From NCBI GenBank assembly GCA_035270785.1, contig DATESN010000123.1, positions 62,001 through 126,000 of the forward strand: a DNA stretch of 64,000 nt, given 5' to 3'. Of this stretch, positions 34,000 to 43,900 are shown one piece after another. The position numbers and the translations under genes were made by a program. This DNA comes from DATESN01 sp035270785 (GTDB lineage Bacteria > Bacillota > Clostridia > Lachnospirales > Lachnospiraceae). Below the pieces are notes generated by a model. That model was given only the letters and a program-made list of their open reading frames with translations, was not told the origin of the DNA and ran no database searches. Position 1 is the stretch's first letter; every line of letters starts with the position of its first letter.

Positions 34000-35646
34000 A
34001 TGAAAGAGGTTTTTATAAAAAAAATAATTAGAAAAGTTATTGTTGTGATATTACTATTACTAGTAGCATTTATCTATTACTACTTAACATTGCCTGCTAT
34101 CAATATTCATTCCGCAGGATTTTGGTTCTTTTTTATGTTTATGATTTTTGTTTTAAATGGAATGTGGCTGTTTAAAAAGAAACGAAAAGAGTTTGCGGGC
34201 TTTTCAAAAGATGGAATACAATTGGATATGCAAATGTTTAAAGATATAAAATTTGGTATTTTATTATTGGTAATTGTATTTGCCATGTATATAATTGGTA
34301 GTATTTTATCCTCGCCTATTATTAATGCAAAAAAATATCAAAGGCTTATGACCATTGAAAAGCGTGTATTTACAGAAGATGTTCAGGAAGTGGATTTTAG
34401 TACAATTCCTCTTTTAGATAAAGATTCTGCTTCTTTATTAGGCAATAGAAAAATGGGTAGCATTGTGGAGATGGTATCACAATTCGAAGTGGATGATGAC
34501 TATACTCAAATTAATTATAATGATAAACCTGTACGGGTTACACCTTTGAAATATGCTAGTACAATCAAATGGATTACCAATCAAAAAGAAGGTATTCCAG
34601 CATACATTTTAATTGATATGACAAATCAAAACACTTCATGTATCAATTTAACAGAGGGAATTAAATTTTCAAAATCAGAACATTTTAACCGTAATTTATA
34701 TAGACATTTGAGATTTAATTACCCCACCTATATTTTTGATGATCAAATCTTTTTTGAAATAGATGATGCAGGGATTCCTTACTGGGTATGTCCAGTTAAG
34801 AAGTTCAATATAGGACTATTTGGTGGCCAAACAGTGGGAAGAGTAGTTTTATGTAATGCCGTAACAGGAGAGTGCACTGATTATGCTATTAATGATGTAC
34901 CACAATGGATTGATAAAGTGTATTCTGCAGAATTATTAACAAAGTTATATGATTATTCAGGTTCTTTAGTAAATGGATATTTAAATAGTATTCTTGGTCA
35001 AAAAGGTTGTTTGAAGACAACCAATGGCTATAATTATATTGCCTTAGAAGATGATGTTTGGGTATACACAGGAGTAACGAGTGTAAGTGGGGATCAATCA
35101 GTAATTGGTTTTGTTTTAATGAATCAAAGAACAATGGAGACAAGGTTTTATACCATTGAAGGGGCCATTGAAGATTCGGCAATGTCTTCGGCAGAAGGTC
35201 AAGTTCAACATTTGGGATACGATGCTACTTTTCCATTATTACTAAATATTGCAAATGAACCAACTTATTTTATGGCATTAAAAGATGAAGCTGGATTAGT
35301 TAAAAAATATGCAATGGTAAATGTTCAAAAGTATCAGGTAGTGGCAACAGGGGATACTGTGAAAGAATGTGAAAAAGAGTACACAACGCTTTTAAACACC
35401 AGCGGCATTGTTTTGAATGTAATTGGAGAAAATAAGAATGTGAAAGGTGAAATAACTGCGCTGGCATCTGTTGTAATAGAAGGTAGCACACATATCTATT
35501 TATGTATTGGTGAAGGTGGTAATATCTATGATGTGGATCTATTAAATCAAGAACTAATATCCATCATTAAATACAAAATTGGAGATAAGGTTTCGATACA
35601 TTATTTGGATGATATTGGATTAAAACCTGTAGTTTCCATAGAATAA
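34000..35646 (+). CDS. Membrane protein of unknown function with a large C-terminal domain
   Basis: 548 aa that I do not recognise. Three hydrophobic helices near the N-terminus (about residues 12-30, 38-58 and 86-108) are followed by about 440 mostly soluble residues, likely outside the membrane. The soluble part is rich in beta-type segments with aromatic residues, including GIPYWVCPVKKFNIGLFGGQTVGRVVLCNAVTGECTDY. The PVKxFxIG...V..CNAVTGE pattern looks like a conserved substrate or ligand-contact region. It has GGGG at 33992-33995 ahead of the ATG, its own promoter, and stands alone between the EF-G-like gene and leuS. Confidence 0.8.
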   Translation: MKEVFIKKIIRKVIVVILLLLVAFIYYYLTLPAINIHSAGFWFFFMFMIFVLNGMWLFKKKRKEFAGFSKDGIQLDMQMFKDIKFGILLLVIVFAMYIIGSILSSPIINAKKYQRLMTIEKRVFTEDVQEVDFSTIPLLDKDSASLLGNRKMGSIVEMVSQFEVDDDYTQINYNDKPVRVTPLKYASTIKWITNQKEGIPAYILIDMTNQNTSCINLTEGIKFSKSEHFNRNLYRHLRFNYPTYIFDDQIFFEIDDAGIPYWVCPVKKFNIGLFGGQTVGRVVLCNAVTGECTDYAINDVPQWIDKVYSAELLTKLYDYSGSLVNGYLNSILGQKGCLKTTNGYNYIALEDDVWVYTGVTSVSGDQSVIGFVLMNQRTMETRFYTIEGAIEDSAMSSAEGQVQHLGYDATFPLLLNIANEPTYFMALKDEAGLVKKYAMVNVQKYQVVATGDTVKECEKEYTTLLNTSGIVLNVIGENKNVKGEITALASVVIEGSTHIYLCIGEGGNIYDVDLLNQELISIIKYKIGDKVSIHYLDDIGLKPVVSIE

Positions 35647-35651
35647 AAACA

Positions 35652-35680
35652 TTGACAATGGGTGTAAGAAAGCTTAAAAT
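35652..35680 (+). promoter_or_regulatory. Promoter of leuS
   Basis: Perfect TTGACA at 35652-35657, 17-bp spacer, TAAAAT at 35675-35680, giving a start about 35687 and a leader of about 110 nt. Confidence 0.8.
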
Positions 35681-35736
35681 ACAACTTGTTAAATGCAAGG
35701 AATCGTAAGAGCTTATCTTTTATCAGAGAGTGCAAT

Positions 35737-35771
35737 AGCCCTTTCGTCTCTAGAATAGAAACGAAGGGGCT
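35737..35771 (+). promoter_or_regulatory. Leader hairpin of leuS
   Basis: AGCCCTTTCGT (35737-35747) pairs with ACGAAGGGGCT (35761-35771) over 11 bp with one G-U pair. Only a weak T-rich stretch (TTTATCAGTTT) follows. There is no T-box sequence, although CAGAGAG just upstream (35724-35730) resembles the start of a T-box stem I. It may be an attenuator or a reduced T-box remnant. Confidence 0.5.
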
Positions 35772-35798
35772 TTATCAGTTTATTAGGAGGATATAAAT

Positions 35799-38210
35799 AT
35801 GGCTGTTCCATATAATCACAGAGAAATCGAACAAAAATGGCGCAAAAAATGGGAGATAAATCCTGTTAATGTGAATGATGGTAAAAAACCAAAATATTAT
35901 TGCTTAGATATGTTTCCTTATCCATCAGGAAATGGACTCCATGTGGGTCATTGGAGAGGATATGTTATATCAGATGTATGGAGTCGATATAAATTATTAA
36001 ATGGTCATTATATCATTCATCCAATGGGCTGGGATGCCTTTGGATTGCCAGCAGAGAATTATGCTATTAAAATGGGTGTTCATCCTGCCAAATCAACAGC
36101 GGAGAATGTATCTAATATAAAAAGACAAATAGATGAAATTGCTGCGTTATATGATTGGGACATGGAAGTAAATACTACGGATCCAAATTTTTATAAATGG
36201 ACCCAATGGATATTCGTGAAAATGTTTAAGGCGGGACTGGCATATGAAAAACAAATGCCAATTAACTGGTGTCCTTCTTGTAAAACGGGACTAGCAAATG
36301 AAGAAGTTGTAAATGGTCAGTGCGAACGCTGTGGAACAGATGTTACAAAGAAAAACCTAAAACAGTGGATGTTAAGAATTACAAAATATGCGGATCGATT
36401 ATTGGAAGATTTGGATAAACTTGACTGGCCAGAGAAGGTTAAAAAGATGCAAGGGGACTGGATCGGTCGTTCTTATGGTGCTGAAGTTGAATTTAAAGTT
36501 GACGGAAAAGATGAAAATATTGTAGTATATACCACCAGACCAGATACCTTGTTTGGTGCAACCTTTCTTGTGCTTGCACCGGAACATGCATTGGCCAGTG
36601 TACTTGCTACAAAGGAAACAAAAGACAACGTGGAACAATACATTTATGATGCTAGTATGAAATCAAATATAGACAGACTTCAAGATAAAGAAAAGACAGG
36701 AGTTTTTTCAGGAACATATGCAATTAACCCATTAAACGGAGCACAAGTTCCAATATGGATATCAGATTACGTTCTTGCTGATTATGGCACAGGAGCTATT
36801 ATGTGTGTACCTGCTCACGATGACAGAGATTTTGAGTTTGCCAAAAAATTTGATATACCAATTATTCAAGTTATTGCTAAAGATGGAATAGAAACGAAAG
36901 ATATGCAAGTTGCCTATACAGAAGCCTCTGGAATTATGATTAATTCTGGGGATTGGAATGGCATGGAATCATCTGTTCTAAAAAAGGAAGCTCCTATGAT
37001 CATAGAGAATAAGGGATTTGGTAGAAAAACCACGAATTATAAACTTCGTGATTGGGTATTTAGTCGTCAACGTTATTGGGGCGAACCGATTCCAATTGTA
37101 CATTGTGAAACATGTGGATGTGTTCCTGTTCCAGAAGAACAACTTCCATTATTATTACCAAATGTAGAAACATATCAGCCAACAGGAACAGGTGAATCAC
37201 CCCTTGCAGATATTGACGAATGGGTAAACACAACTTGCCCAAGTTGTGGTGGTCCTGGAAAGCGTGAAACAAATACAATGCCTCAATGGGCAGGATCTTC
37301 TTGGTATTTTTTACGTTACGTGGATAGTCATAATAAGGAAGAACTTGTAAATAAGGAAGTAGCCCATAACCTATTACCGGTAGATATGTATATAGGTGGT
37401 GTGGAACATGCAGTGCTCCATTTATTATATTCGAGATTTTATACAAAGTTCTTAAATGACATTGGTGTTATAGACTTTGATGAACCTTTTACAAAATTAT
37501 TTAATCAAGGAATGATTACTGGTAAAAATGGTATAAAGATGAGTAAATCAAAAGGAAATGTGGTATCTCCAGATGATTTGGTAAGAGATTATGGTTGTGA
37601 TTCTTTAAGACTTTATGAATTGTTTGTAGGTCCACCTGAACTAGACTCAGAATGGGATGATAGAGGAATTGAAGGTGTTTATCGTTTTATAACAAGATTA
37701 TGGAATTTGATTATGAATAACAAAGATAAAAACGTTGTTGCAACACCTGAAATGATGAAGGTTCGCAATAAAATGATTTATGATATTACATTTAGATTAA
37801 ACAGCTTTAGTTTAAATACGGTTGTATCAGGGTTTATGGAATATAATAACAAATTAATAGAGATGTCAAAAGATGGTGGTATTGATAAAACAACATTGGA
37901 AACTGCAATTATCTTGCTTGCACCATTTATTCCACATGTATCAGAAGAACTTTGGGCAGAACTTGGACATTGCGAAAGTGTTTTTACAAATCAATGGCCA
38001 ATCCATGATGAAAAAGCAATGATTGACAATGAAAAAGAAGTTGCTGTTCAAATTAATGGCAAGACTAAAATAGTTATTAAAGTTTCCGCGGATATTGAAA
38101 AAGAAGCAGCAATTGCAGAAGGCAAACTCGCATTAGGTAGTAAACTAGAGGGAACCATTATAAAAGAGATTTATGTACCAGGTCGTATTATTAATATTGT
38201 GGTAAAATAG
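35799..38210 (+). CDS. leuS: Leucyl-tRNA synthetase
   Basis: 803 aa, bacterial LeuRS length. HIGH-type motif PYPSGNGLHVGHWRGY near residue 43, zinc-type Cys pairs (CPSCKTG, CERCG), CP1 editing domain with TTRPDTLFGATF and GTGAIMCVPAHDDRDFEFA, second Cys cluster CPSCGGPG, class I KMSKS loop GIKMSKSKGNVVSPDD, and an anticodon-binding C-terminus. GGAGGA at 35786-35791 serves the ATG. Confidence 0.97.
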   Translation: MAVPYNHREIEQKWRKKWEINPVNVNDGKKPKYYCLDMFPYPSGNGLHVGHWRGYVISDVWSRYKLLNGHYIIHPMGWDAFGLPAENYAIKMGVHPAKSTAENVSNIKRQIDEIAALYDWDMEVNTTDPNFYKWTQWIFVKMFKAGLAYEKQMPINWCPSCKTGLANEEVVNGQCERCGTDVTKKNLKQWMLRITKYADRLLEDLDKLDWPEKVKKMQGDWIGRSYGAEVEFKVDGKDENIVVYTTRPDTLFGATFLVLAPEHALASVLATKETKDNVEQYIYDASMKSNIDRLQDKEKTGVFSGTYAINPLNGAQVPIWISDYVLADYGTGAIMCVPAHDDRDFEFAKKFDIPIIQVIAKDGIETKDMQVAYTEASGIMINSGDWNGMESSVLKKEAPMIIENKGFGRKTTNYKLRDWVFSRQRYWGEPIPIVHCETCGCVPVPEEQLPLLLPNVETYQPTGTGESPLADIDEWVNTTCPSCGGPGKRETNTMPQWAGSSWYFLRYVDSHNKEELVNKEVAHNLLPVDMYIGGVEHAVLHLLYSRFYTKFLNDIGVIDFDEPFTKLFNQGMITGKNGIKMSKSKGNVVSPDDLVRDYGCDSLRLYELFVGPPELDSEWDDRGIEGVYRFITRLWNLIMNNKDKNVVATPEMMKVRNKMIYDITFRLNSFSLNTVVSGFMEYNNKLIEMSKDGGIDKTTLETAIILLAPFIPHVSEELWAELGHCESVFTNQWPIHDEKAMIDNEKEVAVQINGKTKIVIKVSADIEKEAAIAEGKLALGSKLEGTIIKEIYVPGRIINIVVK

Positions 38211-38231
38211 GGTTTTTATAAAAAAAGAAAG

Positions 38232-38266
38232 GGCGCTTCGTAACTAAGTTTTAGTTATGAAGCGTC
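38232..38266. terminator. Terminator between leuS and the minus-strand small gene
   Basis: 16-bp stem with two G-U pairs (38232-38247 with 38251-38266, core CGCTTC / GAAGCG, loop GTT). The minus strand continues into a strong T-run (CTTTCTTTTTT), so it mainly terminates the minus-strand gene; on the plus strand a weaker ACTTTTTAG follows. Confidence 0.85.
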
Positions 38267-38295
38267 AATTACTTTTTAGTCTACGTATCTTTGTA

Positions 38296-38562
38296 TTATT
38301 TTCTCAAAGACATAATTTTATTAATTTTATTTATCTCTTCTGGGGTGCTATGTTTTCGGAGTACAAGAACAATTGCGTCCATTTCTTCCTTGCTAAATTG
38401 AATGTTGTTATCTTTTCCAAATTTAGTAATGGATAATAAGAAGGGAAGCATCTCTTTTTGGGTAAGGTTTTTACCATCAAACACCATTTTCTGAAGAAAT
38501 TCAAGTTTTGCTTTTGGAATGTGAGATAAGCTGGAATCGGACATCCAGTCTAATTGATTCAT
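38296..38562 (-). CDS. Small conserved-looking protein of unknown function
   Basis: 88 aa, soluble, mainly helical by composition. The start is well supported: GGAGGTGA 6-7 nt before the ATG on the minus strand. The C-terminal part (FSKEEMDAIVLVLRKHSTPEEINKINKIM) reads as two helices with an EE-rich turn. I do not recognise a family. It is 49 bp downstream of the next minus-strand gene and shares its reading direction, so the two may form an operon, ending at the terminator at 38232-38266. Confidence 0.75.
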   Translation of the reverse strand: MNQLDWMSDSSLSHIPKAKLEFLQKMVFDGKNLTQKEMLPFLLSITKFGKDNNIQFSKEEMDAIVLVLRKHSTPEEINKINKIMSLRK

Positions 38563-38611
38563 AATAATTCACCTCCGATGATTGATTTTAAAATTTACAT
38601 TTGATTGGATT

Positions 38612-39133
38612 TCATTCATTAGAATCTCCTTGCATAGAATTAAACATTTCAAACATAGATTGTTGTTCTGGCGTTAAGATACCCATTAACATATCCATGG
38701 GGTTAAAGGCTGAACTTTCAGAAGAGGAATCTGAATTTTGATTCGACATATTTTTAAAAAGATCCATGGTCTGTGTCATCTCCTGAATCATTTTCATGGA
38801 ACTAAACATAGTTTGAATTTGTTCTAGCTTCTGCTTTTCATCATTGGTACAATACCCTTTTATTTCATTGCATAGGTTGGAAATATCAATATCTTTTTTT
38901 TGATCCTCACAACTACAAATACCATATGATTTCTTTTTAAAATGTTGAATGGTATGGCTGAATTCTAGATATTTAATAAAGGGTGCAAGAGTTTTGTTTG
39001 TTTTCGAATCGGAATAATACATTAGTATTTTGAGTATTTGAATATGATTGTTTGTAAACAAGGAATCAAAAGAATATATTTTATCAGAAGGAGAAGGAGC
39101 AGAAATAGTATTATGTATGTTATCTTGTTCCAT
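38612..39133 (-). CDS. Protein of unknown function, Met-rich C-terminus
   Basis: 173 aa from the ATG at 39133 with AGGAGG 10 nt upstream; a TTG six bases earlier is an alternative only 4 nt from that site. The sequence is soluble and helical, with a CSCEDQ Cys pair near residue 74 and a Met/Gln/Ser-rich C-terminus (MKMIQEMTQTMDLFKNM, MDMLMGILTPEQQSMFEMF). The Met-rich, amphipathic LTPEQQSMFEMF end recalls small sporulation-associated proteins of Clostridia, but I cannot name a family. Probably cotranscribed with the 88-aa gene downstream. Confidence 0.7.
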   Translation of the reverse strand: MEQDNIHNTISAPSPSDKIYSFDSLFTNNHIQILKILMYYSDSKTNKTLAPFIKYLEFSHTIQHFKKKSYGICSCEDQKKDIDISNLCNEIKGYCTNDEKQKLEQIQTMFSSMKMIQEMTQTMDLFKNMSNQNSDSSSESSAFNPMDMLMGILTPEQQSMFEMFNSMQGDSNE

Positions 39134-39237
39134 ATTCAAAATTCCTCCTTATCACAAAAATCTATGTTTAAAATGCAACAAATATGATAGTATCCGAAAG
39201 ATAAAATAATTGTTCTAAGTGCATTTGTATTGACAAG

Positions 39238-39265
39238 AAAATAGGCCTCCATAGAAGCCTATTTT
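39238..39265 (-). terminator. Terminator of the Gly/Cys-rich small gene
   Basis: AAAATAGGC / GCCTATTTT stem (39238-39246 with 39257-39265); on the minus strand it is followed by TTTTCTT. Confidence 0.7.
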
Positions 39266-39286
39266 ATCGGTATGTTTTTTACTGAA

Positions 39287-39520
39287 CTAGAAGATGGAAT
39301 TTCCACCACCACAGCAGCAGCTAAGGATAAGAATTAAGGGAAGAATACCTTCACAACCATTGTTGTTTCCACAACCATTGTTATTTCCGCCACCAAGTAA
39401 ACCGCCACCATTTCCACCACAACATGATAAAAGAAGAATAATTAATAAAATACCGCCACATCCACCATTATTATCTGGTTTTGTGTCACAACCACAATGT
39501 GTTGCTGTTAAGTCACTCAT
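39287..39520 (-). CDS. Small Gly/Cys/Asn-rich hydrophobic protein with an internal duplication
   Basis: 77 aa, start ATG with GGAGG on the minus strand. Two repeats are evident: GGCGGILLIILLLSCCGG and NGCEGILPLILILSCCCGG, joined by a Gly/Asn linker. Each is a short hydrophobic strand or helix flanked by Cys. The composition resembles the 'chorion-class' high-cysteine and YjcZ-like small proteins that spore-formers encode, often with the spore coat. This is inference from composition only. An opposite-strand open frame over the same bases is not credible as a gene. Confidence 0.7.
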   Translation of the reverse strand: MSDLTATHCGCDTKPDNNGGCGGILLIILLLSCCGGNGGGLLGGGNNNGCGNNNGCEGILPLILILSCCCGGGNSIF

Positions 39521-39718
39521 GTTTTGCCTCCAAGATTTATATATAGTTCATTTTATGTGTAATGCTTGGCAATGTTTCTACATTTTAAATATATTTTTAA
39601 AAATTTTTTAAAAAGTTATATTATTATATCTTGTAAAAACTATTGAATTTATTTCAATATATAGTAATATATAAATATATGTCTAAATGTATTAATGTTT
39701 ACGAAAGGGACTAAAAGC

Positions 39719-40897
39719 ATGATTGCTACAAGGTGGACGGTAGAAGGCCGCGTTTTTCAAAATCAAACTGATTATAATGCTGCTTTACGCGACCTAGATA
39801 AAATAAATAAGATACGAAAACAAGTTAACTTTAACAATTATAATGAATTAAATAAGTTATTTGACTTAGTTCAGTCGGGTGAACATCAATTTGAGAGTAT
39901 CCTTGGAAGGGATTTTGACGATGAGATTTTTGAATTAATCGAATTACTGAAAACCAATACATCCTTAAAAAAAGAAAAGGAAAAGAAGAAGGGTTCTAGA
40001 GAAAAAAACAAAAAAAATAACAAAGTAACTATAAAGTTGGAAGATTATGATGAGGAATTTCGAAAAGAAATCATGAAGCAAATAAAGTTGCGTGAAAAAA
40101 GACGAAAACTTATGATTAGTTTTTTCTCTATCCTTGCTATATGTTGTATTGGCTACTTTGTTTTTTATTCTTATATGTCTGATAAAAACCAAAAAGATTT
40201 TGATAAATTGGCTTCCCTCAAGGAAATGACTTCCCAAAGTGAAGTTGCTGTTAAAGAAAAAAATGAAAAATCAAAGGATATCATTAGTAAACAAAATCAA
40301 GAGGAAATTGTGATACCAGAAATTTTAGAAAAATACAAAACTTTATATAATAAAAATAAAAGACTAATTGGATGGTTAAAAATTGACGATACTATAATAG
40401 ACTACCCAGTGTTACAGTCTAGTAGTTCAGAATATTATCTAGATCATAATTTCAATCAAGAATATGATAAAAATGGAAGTATCTTTTTGGATCCTCAATG
40501 TAATATACTAGATCGTAGTGATAACTTGATTGTTTACGGACACCATATGCAATCTGGCAAAATGTTTGGTTCATTAGAAAAATATAAAGATGAAGATTTT
40601 TATAAAAAACATCCTCTGATTTCTTTTGATACAATTTATGAAGAAGGCAGCTATCAAATTATATATGTGTTTCGTTCTCGAATCTACAATGAGGAAGATG
40701 TTGTGTTTAAATATTATCAATTTATTAATGCCTCGTCTGAGACAGAGTTTAATTCAAATATGGAAGAAATGTCAAAAATGTCATTATATAATACAGGAGT
40801 TACAGCAAGATATGGGGATGAATTATTGACGCTTTCTACCTGCGACTATCAGGAAACGAATGGCAGATTTATTGTTGTTGCTAAGAAAATACCGTAA
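39719..40897 (+). CDS. srtB: Class B sortase with long cytosolic N-terminal extension
   Basis: 392 aa from the ATG at 39719 with AAAGGGA at 39704-39710; the ATG at 39695 has no site. Residues 1-130 are charged and cytosolic, including WTVEGRVFQNQTDYNAALRD and a Lys-rich linker; one membrane helix spans 131-153; the sortase domain is outside. The class B core shows IIDYPVLQ, NLIVYGHHM (His275), LSTCDY (Cys375) and GRFIVVAKK (Arg383). Class B sortases normally have their anchor at the very N-terminus, so the 130-residue extension is unusual. Two proteins with matching sorting signals follow directly downstream, and are its likely substrates. Confidence 0.93.
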   Translation: MIATRWTVEGRVFQNQTDYNAALRDLDKINKIRKQVNFNNYNELNKLFDLVQSGEHQFESILGRDFDDEIFELIELLKTNTSLKKEKEKKKGSREKNKKNNKVTIKLEDYDEEFRKEIMKQIKLREKRRKLMISFFSILAICCIGYFVFYSYMSDKNQKDFDKLASLKEMTSQSEVAVKEKNEKSKDIISKQNQEEIVIPEILEKYKTLYNKNKRLIGWLKIDDTIIDYPVLQSSSSEYYLDHNFNQEYDKNGSIFLDPQCNILDRSDNLIVYGHHMQSGKMFGSLEKYKDEDFYKKHPLISFDTIYEEGSYQIIYVFRSRIYNEEDVVFKYYQFINASSETEFNSNMEEMSKMSLYNTGVTARYGDELLTLSTCDYQETNGRFIVVAKKIP

Positions 40898-40923
40898 ATA
40901 CCTAAGGGTAAAGGAGAATTACG

Positions 40924-43900
40924 ATGTCTAAAAAGCCACCTAAGATAAAAATAAATAAAAAGTCTATTCGGGTAATACGAAAAACACTGGGAGCAATTTG
41001 TCTCATAACAGCAATTATTGTAGCCGCCATACCCATTCCTGAATTGGAAGCGATAGGAGGAGCGCCAGGGGATACTTCTGTTGTAGATATTGTATATTCC
41101 GTATCGGATAATCCGACAATAACCCCTCTTGTTCCTGGAAGTGAGAAGATTGAGAAGGCTTATACAATTTATCAGCTTTCTAATGGAAAATGGCTGTTAG
41201 ACTGGTTATACGAATATTACATATACAGCGATAGTTATGCGGTAATTAGTAAATACAATAGTAATTTCACACCAACGAATGGTTCCTTAAATATTGATGT
41301 AAATGTTATAAAAGCATATCCGCAATTCAAATCAACTGAAATTACAGAATTTTTCAGTGTTGCAAACAGTGGAAATAATGTATTAGCGGATGAAGAATTG
41401 CAAGTGTACTACCCTGTTGAATATGGTGTATATTTAGAGTTACTTAAGGCCTATAATAAGGATCCAGTAAATGAAGTAGCACCTACACCCCTTGACAAAA
41501 GGGCAAAGGATCTTTCTACAGCACAAAAATACTCTTATTTTTGCGAACATACAGAATATACCACGGGAAGCAATGTCTATTCATTAAAAGGGTATACGTT
41601 AGTTGAAGTTACTGATAAAACACCTGAAGCAGAGATAACAACTTTCATACCTAGAATGGGTACAGAGTTTTTTACGGCAGATGCGGATAAAGATGTCATT
41701 ATGTATATTGGCGACAAAGCATTTGAAAATGCAACTAAAATAACTAATTTAACAATACCTAGTGAGGTTCAAATTATAGGTAATAGTGCATTTAAAAATG
41801 CCTCTGGTATAAAAAGCATTACAGTATACTCCACAACCATAGGAAATCATGCATTTCAAGGATGTTCATCCCTAACAAATGTAACGATTCAAGGGGGAAC
41901 AACGGTAATTGGTACAGAAGCATTTCGAAACTGTAATTCATTACAAACCATAAGTTTGCCTTATAGTATTGAAATAATTGGAGAAGGTGCTTTTGCAAAT
42001 TGTGGATATTTAAGAACGGCTGATATGTCAGGAATAACTCGAATCTTAGAGATTGATAAATTTGCTTTTTATGACTGTTATGCATTAAACACAGTGAAGT
42101 TTTGTTCTACCACACATGAAATTCAGGATGGTGTATTTGCCGTTAAGACAGGTGTGAATGGAACTTGGACATCCATTGTGTTTCCAGATAATGTTGAAAT
42201 TCTAGGCGATTTTGTATTAAGTGGAAGAAGTAATTTAAAAGATGTTACCATGCCAAGCTCTTTTGGTATTTTTGATTCCAATAACGAACTTGGATCTGGG
42301 TTCTTTAGAGGTTGTATTAATCTCAATTGGGTAAACTTTCCAGATAATAAAACAGGATCTTGTGGTTATGCTTCCTTTGAAACAAATACCTTTATTGATG
42401 TTCTTACACCTGGTTTTTATATTCGTGGTCCTGAAAAGGATCCAGCTGGCGGGATTGCATATCCTAGATTGGATGCAAGAGCGGCTGCAATACCGTATGT
42501 ATATATTGATGAATTTGGAAAGGAATGCTATGAAGCTGGAAATGGTAGTTATCTGTATTTAGTAGATGCAGATGGTTATTTACAATCCTGTAGTCTAATA
42601 GTGGCCGAAACATTATTTGATGGAACTATTGAGGTTCCTAGTGCTGTGGGAGATATTAAGGTAATTGGAATAGCGGAAGACTGTTTTAATAATGAAAAAA
42701 TATATAAAAATTTAAAGCGTTTAATTATTAATGACGACTCTGTAACAACGATTTCTGACGGAGCTTTTAAAGGATATCCGGCATTAGAGTATGTTCAAAT
42801 TGGTAATTCTGTAAAAAGTATTGGAGCAAATGCATTTGCTGATTGTACAAAACTAACAGAAGTACACTTTAATACTCCAAAGAATGGATATTCAGGATTT
42901 ATTATAGGTGTTGATGCCTTCGCGACGACGGGTGACAGCTTAATATTTTATGGAGATATTAATTCGAACTATGCTCCATTTACCTGGGCAATGGAAGAAA
43001 ACAACTTCATGGATCCTGTAAGAAAGATTCGTGTATGCTATAAATCCAATGCTCCAACAAAGTTAACGGTTATGAGAGATAATGTAACTGGTTTAGTTAC
43101 ATTAGTAGATTATCCACATTATGAACAAATTGATGAAAATGTAATTTCTGCATATGAAGCTATTTTTATAAATGGAGATGAGACTGGAGAAATCGAAATC
43201 TCTGCAGATGATATCGCACTAGTGAAAGCAACACTCAATATTTCTATTCCGGCTGGAATTCAATCCATTGATACAAAAGCATATATGGCGGCAGGAGAAA
43301 ATTATAATAATTGTACGAAATATTTATATTCTGACAATCCATATTATTCAACTTATAAAAACAATGGTCTCTTTAACGGCTACTACGGAGAAGGTAGTTC
43401 TGTAAGAGAATATCCAAATGGAAACAGTAAAGAGCTTGTGGATCAAGGGAATGACAGAATTCAAAGTATTACGATGGTGGATGTAGAATATCTTCCAGCC
43501 AATGCCTTTTATAGTTGTGAGAATCTTCAAGTAGTGTCATTGGGAAATGCTTGCGCAGACATTGGAGTTGCACCATTTGCTGGATGTACATCTCTTGGTA
43601 GTATTGCAGGGAACACCTATTATTCCTGTGTCAATGGTATCATCTACAGTAACAATGCAGATGATACAAAGAATATTGTGGAATGTTTATCAGGCCGTGG
43701 ATTAACAGTAGGTGAAAAATATATTACAGTAGAATCAGATCCATTTATATCAAAAGTAACAACCATTGCAGAAGGAGCATTTCAAGATTGTACTGGAATT
43801 ACTAGGGTAGACCTATCTACATTGAATCAACTTAAATCGATTCCTAAAACAAGTTTTGATGGTTGTAGTAATTTGAGAACCGTTATGTTACCTGATTCCA

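Noticed and set aside
35687..35798. T-box riboswitch before leuS
   Set aside because: The conserved GGGTGGTACCGCG sequence seen twice elsewhere in the window is absent here.
37060..37446. 128-aa minus-strand open frame inside leuS
   Set aside because: Fully inside the catalytic part of leuS in another frame; no start signal.
39294..39611. Plus-strand 105-aa Pro-rich frame opposite the Gly/Cys gene
   Set aside because: Pro/Gln richness is the mirror of the GGN codons of the real minus-strand gene; no ribosome binding site.
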